A DNA stretch of 64,000 nucleotides from Pseudomonas nabeulensis (GTDB lineage Bacteria > Pseudomonadota > Gammaproteobacteria > Pseudomonadales > Pseudomonadaceae). Location: the NCBI RefSeq assembly GCF_004682045.1, contig NZ_QUZT01000020.1:1-64000 (forward strand), written 5' to 3'. Made by a program: the position numbers and the translations under genes. The notes below the pieces were generated by a model that did not search any database, was not told where the DNA came from, and saw only the letters and a list, made by a program, of their open reading frames with translations. Below, in pieces: positions 26,965 to 37,173 of the stretch. How positions within the stretch are numbered: position 1 is the first letter of the stretch; each line of letters starts with the position of its first letter.

Positions 26965-29900
26965 ATGCTCGGGCTGGTAAAGACCGCACTGCAAAAGCCG
27001 TACACGTTTATCGTGTTGGCCATATTCATCTGCATCATCGGGCCGATGGCGGCCCTGCGAACCCCCACGGATGTGTTCCCCGATATCGGCATCCCCGTGG
27101 TCGCCGTGGTCTGGCAGTACAACGGCCTGTCGCCGGACGCCATGGCCGGTCGGGTGATCTACACCTATGAACGCTCCTTGAGCACCACCGTCAACGACAT
27201 CGAACACATCGAATCGCAATCGCTGCCCGGCATGGGCATCGTCAAGATCTTCTTCCAGCCCGGCGTGGATATCCGCACCGCCAACGCCCAAGTGACGGCC
27301 GTTTCACAAACCGTACTCAAGCAAATGCCCCCGGGCATCACGCCGCCGCTGATCCTCAACTACAGCGCCTCCACGGTGCCGATTTTGCAGATGGCGTTCT
27401 CCAGCCCGAGCCTTTCGGAAGCCAAGATCCGCGACCTGGTACAGAACAATATCCGCTTGCCGCTAAGCGCCCTGCCCGGCCTGGCGATGCCGACGCCCAT
27501 GGGCGGCAAACAACGCCAGATCACCCTCGATCTCGACCCACAGGCGCTGGCCGCCAAAGGCCTGTCGGCACAGGACGTGGGCAACGCGCTCGCCCTGCAA
27601 AACCAGATCATTCCCGTGGGCACCGCCAAGCTCGGCCCCAACGAATACACGATCCTGCTCAACAACAGCCCCAAGGCGATTGATGAACTCAACGACCTGC
27701 CGATCAAGACCGTCGACGGCGCGCTGATCACCATCGGCCAAGTGGCCCACGTACGTGACGGCTCGCCACCGCAAACCAACATCGTGCGCGTCGACGGCCA
27801 TCGCGCCGTACTGATGCCCGCGTTGAAAAACGGCAGCATCTCCACCCTGTCGATCATCGACGGTATCCGCCAGATGCTGCCGCGCATCAACGAAACGTTG
27901 CCGCCGTCGCTGAAAACGTCGTTGCTCGGTGACGCTTCGGTCTTCGTTAAACAGTCGGTGGGCAGCGTGGCCCAGGAAGGCATCATCGCCGCCCTGCTGA
28001 CCAGTGCCATGATCCTGCTGTTCCTCGGCAGCTGGCGCTCCACGATCATCATCGCCGCCTCGATTCCCCTCGCGGTTCTCTCGGCGATTGCGCTGCTGGC
28101 CGTCAGTGGGCAAACCCTCAACGTGATGACACTCGGCGGGCTGGCCTTGGCGGTCGGCATCCTGGTGGACGACGCCACGGTGACCATCGAAAACATCAAC
28201 TGGCATTTGGAACAAGGCAAGTCGGTGAAGACCGCGATCCTCGACGGCGCCGCGCAGATCGTCGGCCCGGCATTCGTGTCGCTGCTGTGTATCTGCATCG
28301 TGTTCGTGCCGATGTTTTTGCTGCAAGGCATCGCCGGTTACCTGTTCCGGCCGATGGCCCTGGCGGTGATCTTTGCCATGGCCAGCTCGTTCATCCTCTC
28401 GCGGACCCTGGTGCCGACCCTGGCGATGTTCCTGCTCAAGCCGCACACGCCAGAGCAAGGCGCGGGGCATCACCCGGAAGATGCATTCATCAACCACCAC
28501 GAGGGCGAACAGCACAGCAAACCGCGCAATGCCCTGCTGCAAGGGGTGCTGAATTTCCAGCAGGGTTTCGAGCGCCACTTCTCGAATATCCGCGACACCT
28601 ACCACGGCCTGCTGACGTTGGCGCTGGGCAATCGCAAGCGCTTTATCCTCGGTTTCCTCGCCTGTGTACTCGCCTCGTTCCTGTTGCTGCCAAGCCTGGG
28701 CCAGGACTTCTTCCCGGCCACCGACGCCGGTGCCCTGGCCCTGCATGTGCGCCTGCCGCTGGGCACGCGCATCGAGGAAAGCGCCGCGGCGTTCGACCGC
28801 ATCGAAGCGCGAATTCGTGAAGTGATTCCCGCCGAAGAACTCGACACCATCGTCGACAACATCGGCATCCCCCTCAGCGGCATCGACATGGCCTACAGCA
28901 GCAGCGGCACCATCGGCCCGCAGGATGGCGACATCCAGATCACCTTGAAAAAGGACCATGCCCCCACCGCCGACTACGTGAAAAAACTGCGTGAAGCCCT
29001 GCCGCAAAGTTTCCCCGGTAGCCACTTCGCATTCCTGCCGGCAGACATCAGCAGCCAGATCCTCAACTTCGGCGCCCCGGCCCCGCTGGACGTGAAAATC
29101 TCCGGGCGCAGCGATGAAGAAAACCGCGCCTACGCAGTGGAGCTTGAACGTCGCCTGCAACACGTGCCGGGCATTGCCGACCTGCGTATCCAACAGTCCA
29201 CCGGTTACCCGTCGCTGCAAGTCAACGTGGATCGCCTGCGCGCCAATGGCCTGGGCATTACCGAGCGTGACGTCACCAACAGCATGGTCGCGTCCCTGGC
29301 CGGCAGCTCGCAGACCGCCCCCACGTTCTGGCTTAACCCGGCCAACGGCGTGTCGTACTCCATCGTCGCGGCCACGCCGCAATACCGCCTGGACAGCTTG
29401 CCGTCGCTGGAAGCCTTGCCGGTGACCGGCGCCGACGGGCAGTCGCAAATCCTCGGAGGCGTGGCGAATATCTCCCGCGTGGAAAGCCCGGCAGTGGTGA
29501 CCCACTACAACATCCAACCGACCCTGGACCTGTACGCCAACGTGCAAGGCCGCGACCTCGGCGGCGTGGCGCGGGATGTGCAAAAAGTGCTGGATGACAC
29601 CGCGTCCATGCGCCCCAAAGGCGCGGTGATCAGCCTGCACGGGCAGATCGACGCACTGCATGAAGCCTTCAGCGGCTTGAGCTTCGGCTTGCTCGGCGCG
29701 GTGGTGCTGATCTACCTGCTGATCGTGGTCAACTTCCAGTCGTGGGCCGACCCGTTCGTGATCATCACCGCACTGCCGGCGGCCCTGGCGGGGATTGTGT
29801 GGATGCTGTTTCTCAGCGGCACATCCCTGTCGGTGCCGGCGCTGACCGGCGCCATCCTGTGCATGGGTGTGGCCACTGCCAACTCGATCCTGGTGGTGAG

Positions 29901-30186
29901 CTTCTGCCGTGAACGCCTGGCCGAACACGGCGATGCGCTCAAGGCCGCGATGGAGGCCGGCTACACGCGCTTCCGTCCGGTGTGCATGACCGCCCTGGCG
30001 ATGATCATCGGCATGTTGCCGCTGGCCCTTTCCGAAGAACAAAACGCCCCCCTTGGCCGGGCGGTGATCGGTGGCTTGATCTTCGCCACCATCGCCACCC
30101 TGCTGTTCGTACCCGTGGTGTTCAGCCTGGTCCACGGGCGTCACCCTACTCGCGCTGCTGCTGGAGAAACCCCACATGTCGTCTGA
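26965..30186 (+). CDS. RND efflux pump inner-membrane permease
   Basis: This is a 1073-residue HAE1-like RND transporter. It has 12 membrane spans, two large periplasmic loops and the fourth-span proton-relay motif LALAVGILVDDATVTIENIN with the Asp pair. The start ATG at 26965 follows CTGGAGGT; the frame is open further upstream but does not look like a transporter N-terminus. The downstream adaptor overlaps it by 11 nt and the outer-membrane factor follows, giving a complete tripartite pump. Unlike most such operons the permease gene comes first. Substrate is unknown. Confidence 0.92.
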   Translation: MLGLVKTALQKPYTFIVLAIFICIIGPMAALRTPTDVFPDIGIPVVAVVWQYNGLSPDAMAGRVIYTYERSLSTTVNDIEHIESQSLPGMGIVKIFFQPGVDIRTANAQVTAVSQTVLKQMPPGITPPLILNYSASTVPILQMAFSSPSLSEAKIRDLVQNNIRLPLSALPGLAMPTPMGGKQRQITLDLDPQALAAKGLSAQDVGNALALQNQIIPVGTAKLGPNEYTILLNNSPKAIDELNDLPIKTVDGALITIGQVAHVRDGSPPQTNIVRVDGHRAVLMPALKNGSISTLSIIDGIRQMLPRINETLPPSLKTSLLGDASVFVKQSVGSVAQEGIIAALLTSAMILLFLGSWRSTIIIAASIPLAVLSAIALLAVSGQTLNVMTLGGLALAVGILVDDATVTIENINWHLEQGKSVKTAILDGAAQIVGPAFVSLLCICIVFVPMFLLQGIAGYLFRPMALAVIFAMASSFILSRTLVPTLAMFLLKPHTPEQGAGHHPEDAFINHHEGEQHSKPRNALLQGVLNFQQGFERHFSNIRDTYHGLLTLALGNRKRFILGFLACVLASFLLLPSLGQDFFPATDAGALALHVRLPLGTRIEESAAAFDRIEARIREVIPAEELDTIVDNIGIPLSGIDMAYSSSGTIGPQDGDIQITLKKDHAPTADYVKKLREALPQSFPGSHFAFLPADISSQILNFGAPAPLDVKISGRSDEENRAYAVELERRLQHVPGIADLRIQQSTGYPSLQVNVDRLRANGLGITERDVTNSMVASLAGSSQTAPTFWLNPANGVSYSIVAATPQYRLDSLPSLEALPVTGADGQSQILGGVANISRVESPAVVTHYNIQPTLDLYANVQGRDLGGVARDVQKVLDDTASMRPKGAVISLHGQIDALHEAFSGLSFGLLGAVVLIYLLIVVNFQSWADPFVIITALPAALAGIVWMLFLSGTSLSVPALTGAILCMGVATANSILVVSFCRERLAEHGDALKAAMEAGYTRFRPVCMTALAMIIGMLPLALSEEQNAPLGRAVIGGLIFATIATLLFVPVVFSLVHGRHPTRAAAGETPHVV

Positions 30187-31345
30187 TCACAAACCCTCGC
30201 GCAAGCGTCTGATGCTCATGGGTGTCGGCGGCCTGACCCTGGCCGCCCTGTTGGTCGCCAACGGCCTGCACGCTCGCACCTTGCACGAACAATCGGTCAC
30301 AGCCTGGACGGAGACCGCGGCCATCCCGCAAGTGATGGTGTTCCAACCGCAACAGAACGCCGCCGGTGACACCCTGCGCTTGCCGGCGCACCTGGAAGCC
30401 TGGAGCAAGGCGCCGATCCACGCCCGGGTCAGCGGCTACCTGAAGGACTGGAAAGCCGATATCGGCACCCAGGTCAAAGCCGGGCAGGTATTGGCCGAGA
30501 TCGACAGCCCCGATCTGGACCAGCAGCTGGCACAAACCCATGCGCGATTAGCCCAGGAACAGGCCAATGCGCGCCTGGCCGAAACCACCGCCACGCGCTG
30601 GCAAAACCTGCTGGCCAGCCATTCCGTATCGCGCCAGGAGGCCGACGAAAAAACCTCCAACGCTGCGGCCGCCAAGGCCAATGCGCAGGCCGCCGCAGCG
30701 GACTACGCACGGCTGTCGGCACTGGAAAGCTACAAGACCATTCGCGCGCCGTTCGCTGGGACCATCACGGCACGCAACACCGATATCGGTCAGTTGATCA
30801 AGGCCGACACCGACAGCGACCCGGAGCTGTTCAACATCGCCGACACCCATCAATTGCGCCTGTACGTGCCGGTGCCGCAGAACTACGCGTCGGTGATTCA
30901 CCCAGGCCTTGAAGCCGAACTGACGGTGCCCGAGCATCCCGGTGAACACTTCAAGGCGCGGCTGATCGGTGACTCCACCGCCATCGACCGCCGCTCCGGC
31001 ACCTTGCTGGCGCAGTTCGTCGCCGACAACCCCAAGGGCGAATTGCTGCCCGGTGATTACGCCGAAGCGACCTTCGCGATTCCGGCGGACACCCACGGTG
31101 TGAGCATTCCGGCCAGCGCGTTGATCTTCCGCGCCCAAGGCACCCAAGTGGCGGTGCTGGACGCGCAGAATCATGTGCACCTGCAAGCCATCCATATCGG
31201 CCTGGACCTTGGTGAACGCCTGGTGATCGACCAGGGCCTGAAACCCGCCGACCGCGTGGTCGACAACCCGCCGGACGCCCTGCGCGAAGGCGACCCGGTG
31301 CAACTGGCCGAGGCCTCGGGAGGTGCGCATGCGCCCAAGGCTTAA
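30176..31345 (+). CDS. RND periplasmic adaptor (membrane fusion protein)
   Basis: This is a 389-residue adaptor with an N-terminal signal anchor (LMLMGVGGLTLAALLVANGL), a split lipoyl domain (ARVSGYLKDWKADIGTQVKA and, later, TIRAPFAGTITARNTDIGQL), an alpha-hairpin rich in Ala/Gln between them, and beta-barrel and membrane-proximal domains. It starts inside the permease gene end, and its own end overlaps the outer-membrane factor gene by 17 nt, so all three are co-translated. Confidence 0.93.
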   Translation: MSSDHKPSRKRLMLMGVGGLTLAALLVANGLHARTLHEQSVTAWTETAAIPQVMVFQPQQNAAGDTLRLPAHLEAWSKAPIHARVSGYLKDWKADIGTQVKAGQVLAEIDSPDLDQQLAQTHARLAQEQANARLAETTATRWQNLLASHSVSRQEADEKTSNAAAAKANAQAAAADYARLSALESYKTIRAPFAGTITARNTDIGQLIKADTDSDPELFNIADTHQLRLYVPVPQNYASVIHPGLEAELTVPEHPGEHFKARLIGDSTAIDRRSGTLLAQFVADNPKGELLPGDYAEATFAIPADTHGVSIPASALIFRAQGTQVAVLDAQNHVHLQAIHIGLDLGERLVIDQGLKPADRVVDNPPDALREGDPVQLAEASGGAHAPKA

Positions 31346-32747
31346 GCCCATCGCCGCGTTGATGGTGCTGGCGTTGCAGGGTTGCTCCATGGCGCCGACC
31401 TATCAGGTGCCGCACGTTGACCTGCCCGTCGGTTATCGCGAACAGACCAGCGACGGCCCGTGGCACAGCGCGCAACCGTCCGACCAACTGGCGTCCGAAT
31501 GGTGGAAGCTCTACAACGATTCGCGCCTGAGCGAGCTGCAACAGCAACTGCTCAAGGCCAACCCGGATTTGGCGGCGGCGCTGGCGCACTTCGACGCGTC
31601 CCAGGCGTATGCCAGCCAACTGCACGCGGGGTTGTTCCCGCAGATCACCGCCAGCGCGCAGCCGTTGCGCCAGCGCCAGTCAGACTCAAAGCCACTGCGT
31701 GGCGCCGCGCAGCCCTCGGTCTACAACAGCAACACCGCCGGGTTTTCGTTGAGCTACGACCTGGACCTGTGGGGCAAAATCCGCAACCAAGTGGCGGCTG
31801 GCGATGCACAGGCGCAAGCCTCCGCCGATGACTTGGCGGTGGCGCGCTTAAGCCTGCAACACCAGTTGGCGACCTTGTACGTGCAGCTCAATGGGCTGGA
31901 TGCCCAGGCGCGGATTCTGAACAGTTCGCTGGAGGATTTCAGCCAGGCGCTGCAACTGACCCGCAGCCGCTACGAAGGCCAGATCGCGTCGGAACTGGAC
32001 CTGACCCGTGCGCAAAACCAACTGGCCGAAGCCAAGGCGCAGTGGGATGAAGTGCGCGGCCAACGCAACCTTACCGAGCATGCGATAGGTGAGTTGGTGG
32101 GCGTCGCGGCAAGTGATTTTTCATTGCCACCGAGCCCGCAACTGATCGCCTTGCCGGGCATTCCTTCGCAACTGCCCAGCCACCTGTTGCAACGTCGCCC
32201 GGATATCGCGGCGGCGGAACGACGGGTGTTTGCCGCCAACGCGAATATCGGTGTAGCCAAGGCGGCGTGGTATCCGGATTTCAGTTTGACCGGGTTGATT
32301 GGCGGGCAGACTCAAGGGGTCGGCAATTTGCTCTCGGCGGGCAACCGGTACTGGGCCTTGGGGCCGTTGGTCAACCTGCCGATCTTTGATGGTGGGCGCC
32401 TGAGCGCCAATGAGCGCCAGGCCAAGGCCGAATTCGAAGAAGCCTCGGCGCAGTACCGCAGCCATGTGCTCAACGCCGTGCGCGAGGTGGAAGACAACCT
32501 GGGACAACTACGGGATTTGCAACAGGAAGCCCAGGATGAACAGGCCGCAGCGGATGCGGCGCAACACACCCAAGCGCTGGCGATGAACAGTTATCAGGCG
32601 GGTGCGGTGAGTTATCTGGATGTGGTCACGGCGCAGACCGCGGCGCTACAGGCGCAGCGGACGTTGAAGGCGGTGCAGACCCGCCAACTGCAAGCCAGCG
32701 TCGGCTTGATCACCGCCTTGGGCGGCGGCTGGCAACCCAGCACTTGA
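31329..32747 (+). CDS. NodT/OprM-family outer-membrane efflux lipoprotein
   Basis: This is a roughly 472-residue TolC-fold channel. A lipobox signal peptide (AALMVLALQGCSMAP) gives N-terminal lipidation. The mature part has the tandem outer-membrane-efflux repeats, with ASEWWKLYNDSRLSELQQQL and the family signature LLQRRPDIAAAERRVFAAN. ATG at 31329 is preferred over GTG at 31323 because GGGAGG lies 6 nt upstream. It closes the RND operon; a REP doublet follows. Confidence 0.92.
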   Translation: MRPRLKPIAALMVLALQGCSMAPTYQVPHVDLPVGYREQTSDGPWHSAQPSDQLASEWWKLYNDSRLSELQQQLLKANPDLAAALAHFDASQAYASQLHAGLFPQITASAQPLRQRQSDSKPLRGAAQPSVYNSNTAGFSLSYDLDLWGKIRNQVAAGDAQAQASADDLAVARLSLQHQLATLYVQLNGLDAQARILNSSLEDFSQALQLTRSRYEGQIASELDLTRAQNQLAEAKAQWDEVRGQRNLTEHAIGELVGVAASDFSLPPSPQLIALPGIPSQLPSHLLQRRPDIAAAERRVFAANANIGVAKAAWYPDFSLTGLIGGQTQGVGNLLSAGNRYWALGPLVNLPIFDGGRLSANERQAKAEFEEASAQYRSHVLNAVREVEDNLGQLRDLQQEAQDEQAAADAAQHTQALAMNSYQAGAVSYLDVVTAQTAALQAQRTLKAVQTRQLQASVGLITALGGGWQPST

Positions 32748-32776
32748 CACCGCCCTCAGATTCAACTCCGGGCAAA

Positions 32777-32864
32777 TGTGGGAGGGGGCTTGCCCCCGAT
32801 GAGGGAGTGTCAGCTGATAATTTTTTGCTGATACACCGCCATCGGGGGCAAGCCCCCTCCCACA
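32777..32864. repeat. REP doublet (REPIN), main family
   Basis: Standard inward doublet in the 308-bp gap between the RND operon and the deacylase gene. The rest of the gap (32865-33055) is AT-richer and should hold the promoter of the deacylase gene. Confidence 0.92.
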
Positions 32865-33055
32865 TTTCCTACAGTGTTGCCTGCAAGATGATGTCAGCCC
32901 TGCCCCCTCCGAGCATGCCAAAAAACAGGGCACTGGCGCACTGCCATCTAGCATGCCGTTTCAGCATCGACACTGAAAAAATTAGGTATTAGACGACATA
33001 CATCCCGCCCTCTTAGCCTTCGGTTCACTCTTTACCCGATTGACCCGGAGGTCAC

Positions 33056-34360
33056 ATGCTGCAACCCCACACGTCCCCATTGGCACTGGAGCGGGACATC
33101 ATCACGGCGGTGGAAACCCTGCGTGGGCAAACCGTCGACTGGCTGTCGCAACTGATCGAAAAACCCTCGCTGCTGGGTGACGAAGCCTCGGCGCAAACCT
33201 GGGTGGCCGAGCAGTTCGCCGCGCTGGGGCTGGACGTCACCGACCTGGTGATCGATGAAGCCGCGATCCGTGAACACCCTGGCTACTCGCCGTCGCTGAT
33301 CAGCTACGACGGGCGCGTCAATGTGATCGGCCATCACCGCCCCAAACAGGCGCGTGGGCGCTCGCTGATTTTCAATGGACACATCGACGTGGTGCCGGTG
33401 GGTGACGCCAGCCTGTGGACGCGCCCGCCGTTCGAAGCCTGGGTCGACGGTGATCGCCTGTACGGTCGCGGCGGCGCCGATATGAAGTCCGGCATCATCG
33501 CTTACCTCATCGCATTCAAGGCCCTGCAAAACCTGGGCTACGCACCGGCAGCCGAGGTCATCCTGCAATCGGTGGTCGAGGAAGAATGCACCGGCAACGG
33601 CGCACTGGCTTGCCTGGTGGCGGGGTACAGCGCCGATGCCGCGATCATTACCGAACCCACCAACAACGGCGTAATGAGTTGCCAGATGGGCGTGATGTGG
33701 CTGACCGTCGAAATCGAAGGCCACCCGGCCCATGCCGCCGTGGCCAGCGAAGGTTTCTCCGCCGTGGACATGGCGATGAAACTGTTCGAGGCCCTCAAGC
33801 AACGCGAGGCCCATTGGAACGAGCCTGACAACCGCCATCACTGCTACACCCACAGCCACAAGCCGATCAACTTCAACCTCGGCAAGATCGAAGGTGGCGA
33901 ATGGGCCTCCTCGGTGCCCACCCGTTGCCGCCTGGATATCCGCGTCGGCTTCTACCCCGGCCGCACCACCGAGGAAGTGCGCAGCGAACTCGAAGCCTGT
34001 ATCCAGGACGCGTTCGAAGCTCACCCGGCCCACGGCGACGCCCAGTACCGCGTGCGCTACCAGGGCTTCCAGGCCGAAGGTTGTGAAGTCGACATGAACA
34101 CCCCCATGGTCAAGTCGTTGCAGGCGGCGCACCTGGACGTGATCGGCACCAACCCGGGGCAGTTCACTTTCACCGGCACCACCGACGCCCGTTTCTTCAA
34201 CCTGTACGGCGGCATTCCGGCCACCTGCTATGGCGCCACCGGCGGCAATATCCACGGGATCGACGAGTGGGTGTCGATTGATTCGGTGGTGGATGCCGCC
34301 AAGGTCCTGGCGGTGTTCATGGCGCGCTGGTGCGAGTTGGAGCCGCTCAACCCTGCGTGA
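33056..34360 (+). CDS. M20-family ArgE/DapE-type deacylase
   Basis: This is a 434-residue metallohydrolase of the M20 family, which removes acyl groups from amino acids or related amides in the cytosol. Metal-binding and catalytic motifs are visible: NGHIDVVPVG, GRGGADMKSG and VEEECTGNGAL, and the C-terminal His in GGNIHGIDEWV. The start ATG at 33056 has GGAGG upstream. It opens a same-strand run of five catabolic/transport genes plus a LysR gene, and probably releases the usable part of an N-acylated substrate. Confidence 0.9.
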   Translation: MLQPHTSPLALERDIITAVETLRGQTVDWLSQLIEKPSLLGDEASAQTWVAEQFAALGLDVTDLVIDEAAIREHPGYSPSLISYDGRVNVIGHHRPKQARGRSLIFNGHIDVVPVGDASLWTRPPFEAWVDGDRLYGRGGADMKSGIIAYLIAFKALQNLGYAPAAEVILQSVVEEECTGNGALACLVAGYSADAAIITEPTNNGVMSCQMGVMWLTVEIEGHPAHAAVASEGFSAVDMAMKLFEALKQREAHWNEPDNRHHCYTHSHKPINFNLGKIEGGEWASSVPTRCRLDIRVGFYPGRTTEEVRSELEACIQDAFEAHPAHGDAQYRVRYQGFQAEGCEVDMNTPMVKSLQAAHLDVIGTNPGQFTFTGTTDARFFNLYGGIPATCYGATGGNIHGIDEWVSIDSVVDAAKVLAVFMARWCELEPLNPA

Positions 34361-34449
34361 AGTGAAGACGCACCTGGCAAACACCATAACAACAACAATA
34401 AGCGCTCGATTCTTATCGATCTGCCGATCTCTTCTGACAGGCACAACCC

Positions 34450-35790
34450 ATGCATTGCATTCGCACACTCACCGGCGCCATCGCCGGAGCGCTGACGTTC
34501 GCCACCCTGATTCCGGTGGCTTGGGGCGATGATCACGGCTTCATCGAGGACAGTTCACTGACGCTCAACACCCGCACCTGGTTTTCCAAGGAAATGGCCA
34601 GCAAGAACAGCCTCTACCGCTATAACACCCCGGATGGGCCGCAAACGTCGCACTCACGCACCGCGTGGGTCGAAGGCTTGAAGCTGGACTTTCGCTCAGG
34701 CTTCACCCAAACCCCGATTGGCGTAGGCATGGACCTTTCGGTGTACTCGGCCATCGCCCTGGAACGCAGCACCGCCAAGGCGGCCGGCGGCAGTAACCGC
34801 CTGCTGGTGAACAAGGACGGCAGCGTGGTCGATGACTGGAGCAAGCTCGGCATTGCCGCGCTCAAACTGCGCCTGGCCGACACCCAAGTGAAGATCGGGC
34901 GCCAGCAAGTCGAGACGCCGATGATGAGCTTCTTCGACCTGCGTGCCCTGCCCGCTTCGTTTGACGGTGCCTCCCTGGAAAACACCTCGGTCAAGGGCCT
35001 GACCCTCAAGGCTGGCTACTTCGACCACACCAGCCCCAGGGCCGCCGCCGGCACCGAGGACCTGGGCTTGCAATGGGCCACCCGCACCGTAACGCCGGAC
35101 TGGAACGGCTACGTCGGTGGCGACTATAAGTTCGGCGACGATTGGCGCGCCAGCGCCTACGTCTCGCGCCTGGAAGACGTCTGGGATCGCCAGTACCTGG
35201 GCCTGGCCACGCAAGCGCAATGGGGTGCCCTGACCACGCGCATTCGGCTCGACGCCTACAACACCGACTCACAGGGGCGGGAGCTGGCCGGCAACATCAG
35301 CCAGCAAGCCTATGGCCTGACCGTCACGCCGATCTGGGGGCCCAACACCCTCAAGTTCGGCTTGCAGAAAATCGTCGGCAACGAATGGTTCGACTACGTG
35401 CGCGACTCCAACGCCATGTCGCTGCCCAACACCATGGGCTCGTACTTCAACGGCCCCAACGAGACCTCGTTCCAGGTGGCGTACACCCGCGACTGGGCGG
35501 CCTTTATGCCAGGGCTGAGTTCACTGGTGTGGTACATCCGCGGTTGGGGCATCGACGGCACCGACTACAAGGGCGGCGCCAACGGTGCCTACACCCTGGC
35601 GACCACCCAAGACAATGAAAGCCACTACGAAGTCGGCGCCTACCTCATGTACGCCTTCCAATCCAGCCGCTTCAAGGGCGCTAGCCTGGCGGTGGGCAGC
35701 AACTGGCTGCGCACCAACAGCAAGACCCAGATTGAAGGCAATGTCGAGGAAGCCCGCGTGGTCCTCAACGTCCCTTTCCGTATTTTCTGA
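34450..35790 (+). CDS. OprD-family outer-membrane porin
   Basis: This is a 446-residue substrate-specific porin. A signal peptide ends around VAWGDDHG, followed by the OprD start GFIEDSSLTLNTRTWF. Alternating beta-strands, a TPVGV-like first loop (GFTQTPIGVGMDLSVYSAIA) and the C-terminal aromatic VVLNVPFRIF complete the barrel. OprD-family members usually carry small carboxylates or basic amino acids. Its neighbours (deacylase, MFS symporter) suggest it admits the same acidic substrate. Confidence 0.93.
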   Translation: MHCIRTLTGAIAGALTFATLIPVAWGDDHGFIEDSSLTLNTRTWFSKEMASKNSLYRYNTPDGPQTSHSRTAWVEGLKLDFRSGFTQTPIGVGMDLSVYSAIALERSTAKAAGGSNRLLVNKDGSVVDDWSKLGIAALKLRLADTQVKIGRQQVETPMMSFFDLRALPASFDGASLENTSVKGLTLKAGYFDHTSPRAAAGTEDLGLQWATRTVTPDWNGYVGGDYKFGDDWRASAYVSRLEDVWDRQYLGLATQAQWGALTTRIRLDAYNTDSQGRELAGNISQQAYGLTVTPIWGPNTLKFGLQKIVGNEWFDYVRDSNAMSLPNTMGSYFNGPNETSFQVAYTRDWAAFMPGLSSLVWYIRGWGIDGTDYKGGANGAYTLATTQDNESHYEVGAYLMYAFQSSRFKGASLAVGSNWLRTNSKTQIEGNVEEARVVLNVPFRIF

Positions 35791-35805
35791 CCTTCGGAAC
35801 CGACC

Positions 35806-37119
35806 ATGACTTCTGAAACGATTGCGCTGCAAACACCGGCCGCCACGCCGCACTTGCGCGTGGGTGAGATCCGCAAGATTGTCTTCGCCGCCTACCTGGG
35901 CAATGCGCTGGAGTGGTACGACTTTTTCCTGTTCGGCACCGTCGCCGCCATCGTGTTCGCGCCGTTGTTCTTCCCCGGGGATGTGCCGGCGATCTCCTTG
36001 ATCGGCGCGTTCCTGAGCTTCGGCGCAGGCTTTTTGGCCAGACCGCTGGGCGCCGTGGTGTTCGGCCATATTGGCGACCGCTACGGGCGGCGTGTCTCGC
36101 TGGTTGCCACGGTGATGATGATGGGCCTGGCGACCACCGCCATCGGCCTGCTGCCGACCTATGCCACGGCCGGTATCGCCGCGCCGATCATGTTGACCTT
36201 GCTACGTGCCATGCAAGGCATCGCCGCCGGCGGCGAATGGGGCGGCGCGACCTTGATGGCGATCGAATACGCGCCGCCGCGTGAGCGCGGGTTCTATGCG
36301 TCGGTGGTGCAATTGGGCTCGCCGACCGGCACCTTGCTGTCCTCTGGCAGCGTGGCGCTGGTGGCTTCGCTGCCGGGCAATGCGTTTCTTGAGTGGGCCT
36401 GGCGCTTGCCGTTCCTGGTCTCAATCGTGTTGGTCGCGGTGGCGCTGTGGCTGCGCTGGCACGTCGAGGAAACGCCGGCGTTCAAGCAGTTGGCGCAACA
36501 GGACAAGACCAAGAAACTGCCCGTGCTGGAGCTGTTCAAAAAAGCCCCCGGACGCCTGTTGATCGGCATCGCGGCGTACCTGCAATGCAACGCCGGTTTC
36601 TTCATCATGACCGCCTTTATGATCAGCTACGTGACCAAGACCCTGGGCCTGCCCAGCACGGTCATCCTCAAGGCACTGAGCATCGGCGCCGTGGCGCAGA
36701 TGGTGGTACTGCTGTTGTCTGGCCGCTTGGCCGACCGCATCGGCGCGATCAACACCGTGGTGTTGGGCTATGTGGTCACGCTGGTGCTGGTGTTCCCGAT
36801 CTTCTGGTTGGTGGACACACGCAATCCGCAGTGGATCACCCTCGGCATGGTCTGCGCCCTGGGGCTGGCGACCATTCCTTATGCGCCCATCGGCAACCTG
36901 CTGTCGCGGCTATTTCCGGCGCATCTGCAATACAGCGGGCTGGGGCTTTCGGCCAATCTCTCGGCGGTGATCGCAGGGTTTATGCCGGCACTGGCCACGC
37001 AAACCCTGGTGTTCTCCGATAACCAGTCCTGGGGGCCGGCGAGCCTGTTGGCATTGATCGTGAGCATCTCGCTGATCGGCGCCCTGCTGGCCGGTTACGT
37101 GACCCGCCCACAACGCTGA
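35806..37119 (+). CDS. MFS metabolite:proton symporter
   Basis: This is a 437-residue transporter of the metabolite:H+ symporter group (ShiA/KgtP/ProP-like). It has 12 spans, the early motif GNALEWYDFFLFGTVA, the loop 2-3 motif GHIGDRYGRRVSL and the central QGIAAGGEWGGATLMAIE, which are signatures of this group. It starts 15 nt after the porin gene, so porin and symporter should be co-expressed. Likely substrates are organic acids; the exact one is unknown. Confidence 0.92.
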   Translation: MTSETIALQTPAATPHLRVGEIRKIVFAAYLGNALEWYDFFLFGTVAAIVFAPLFFPGDVPAISLIGAFLSFGAGFLARPLGAVVFGHIGDRYGRRVSLVATVMMMGLATTAIGLLPTYATAGIAAPIMLTLLRAMQGIAAGGEWGGATLMAIEYAPPRERGFYASVVQLGSPTGTLLSSGSVALVASLPGNAFLEWAWRLPFLVSIVLVAVALWLRWHVEETPAFKQLAQQDKTKKLPVLELFKKAPGRLLIGIAAYLQCNAGFFIMTAFMISYVTKTLGLPSTVILKALSIGAVAQMVVLLLSGRLADRIGAINTVVLGYVVTLVLVFPIFWLVDTRNPQWITLGMVCALGLATIPYAPIGNLLSRLFPAHLQYSGLGLSANLSAVIAGFMPALATQTLVFSDNQSWGPASLLALIVSISLIGALLAGYVTRPQR

Positions 37120-37173
37120 CCACGCGGCGCGGTCCTCCGGGATCGCGCCCTCCCCTCTATAGGAACCCCCTCG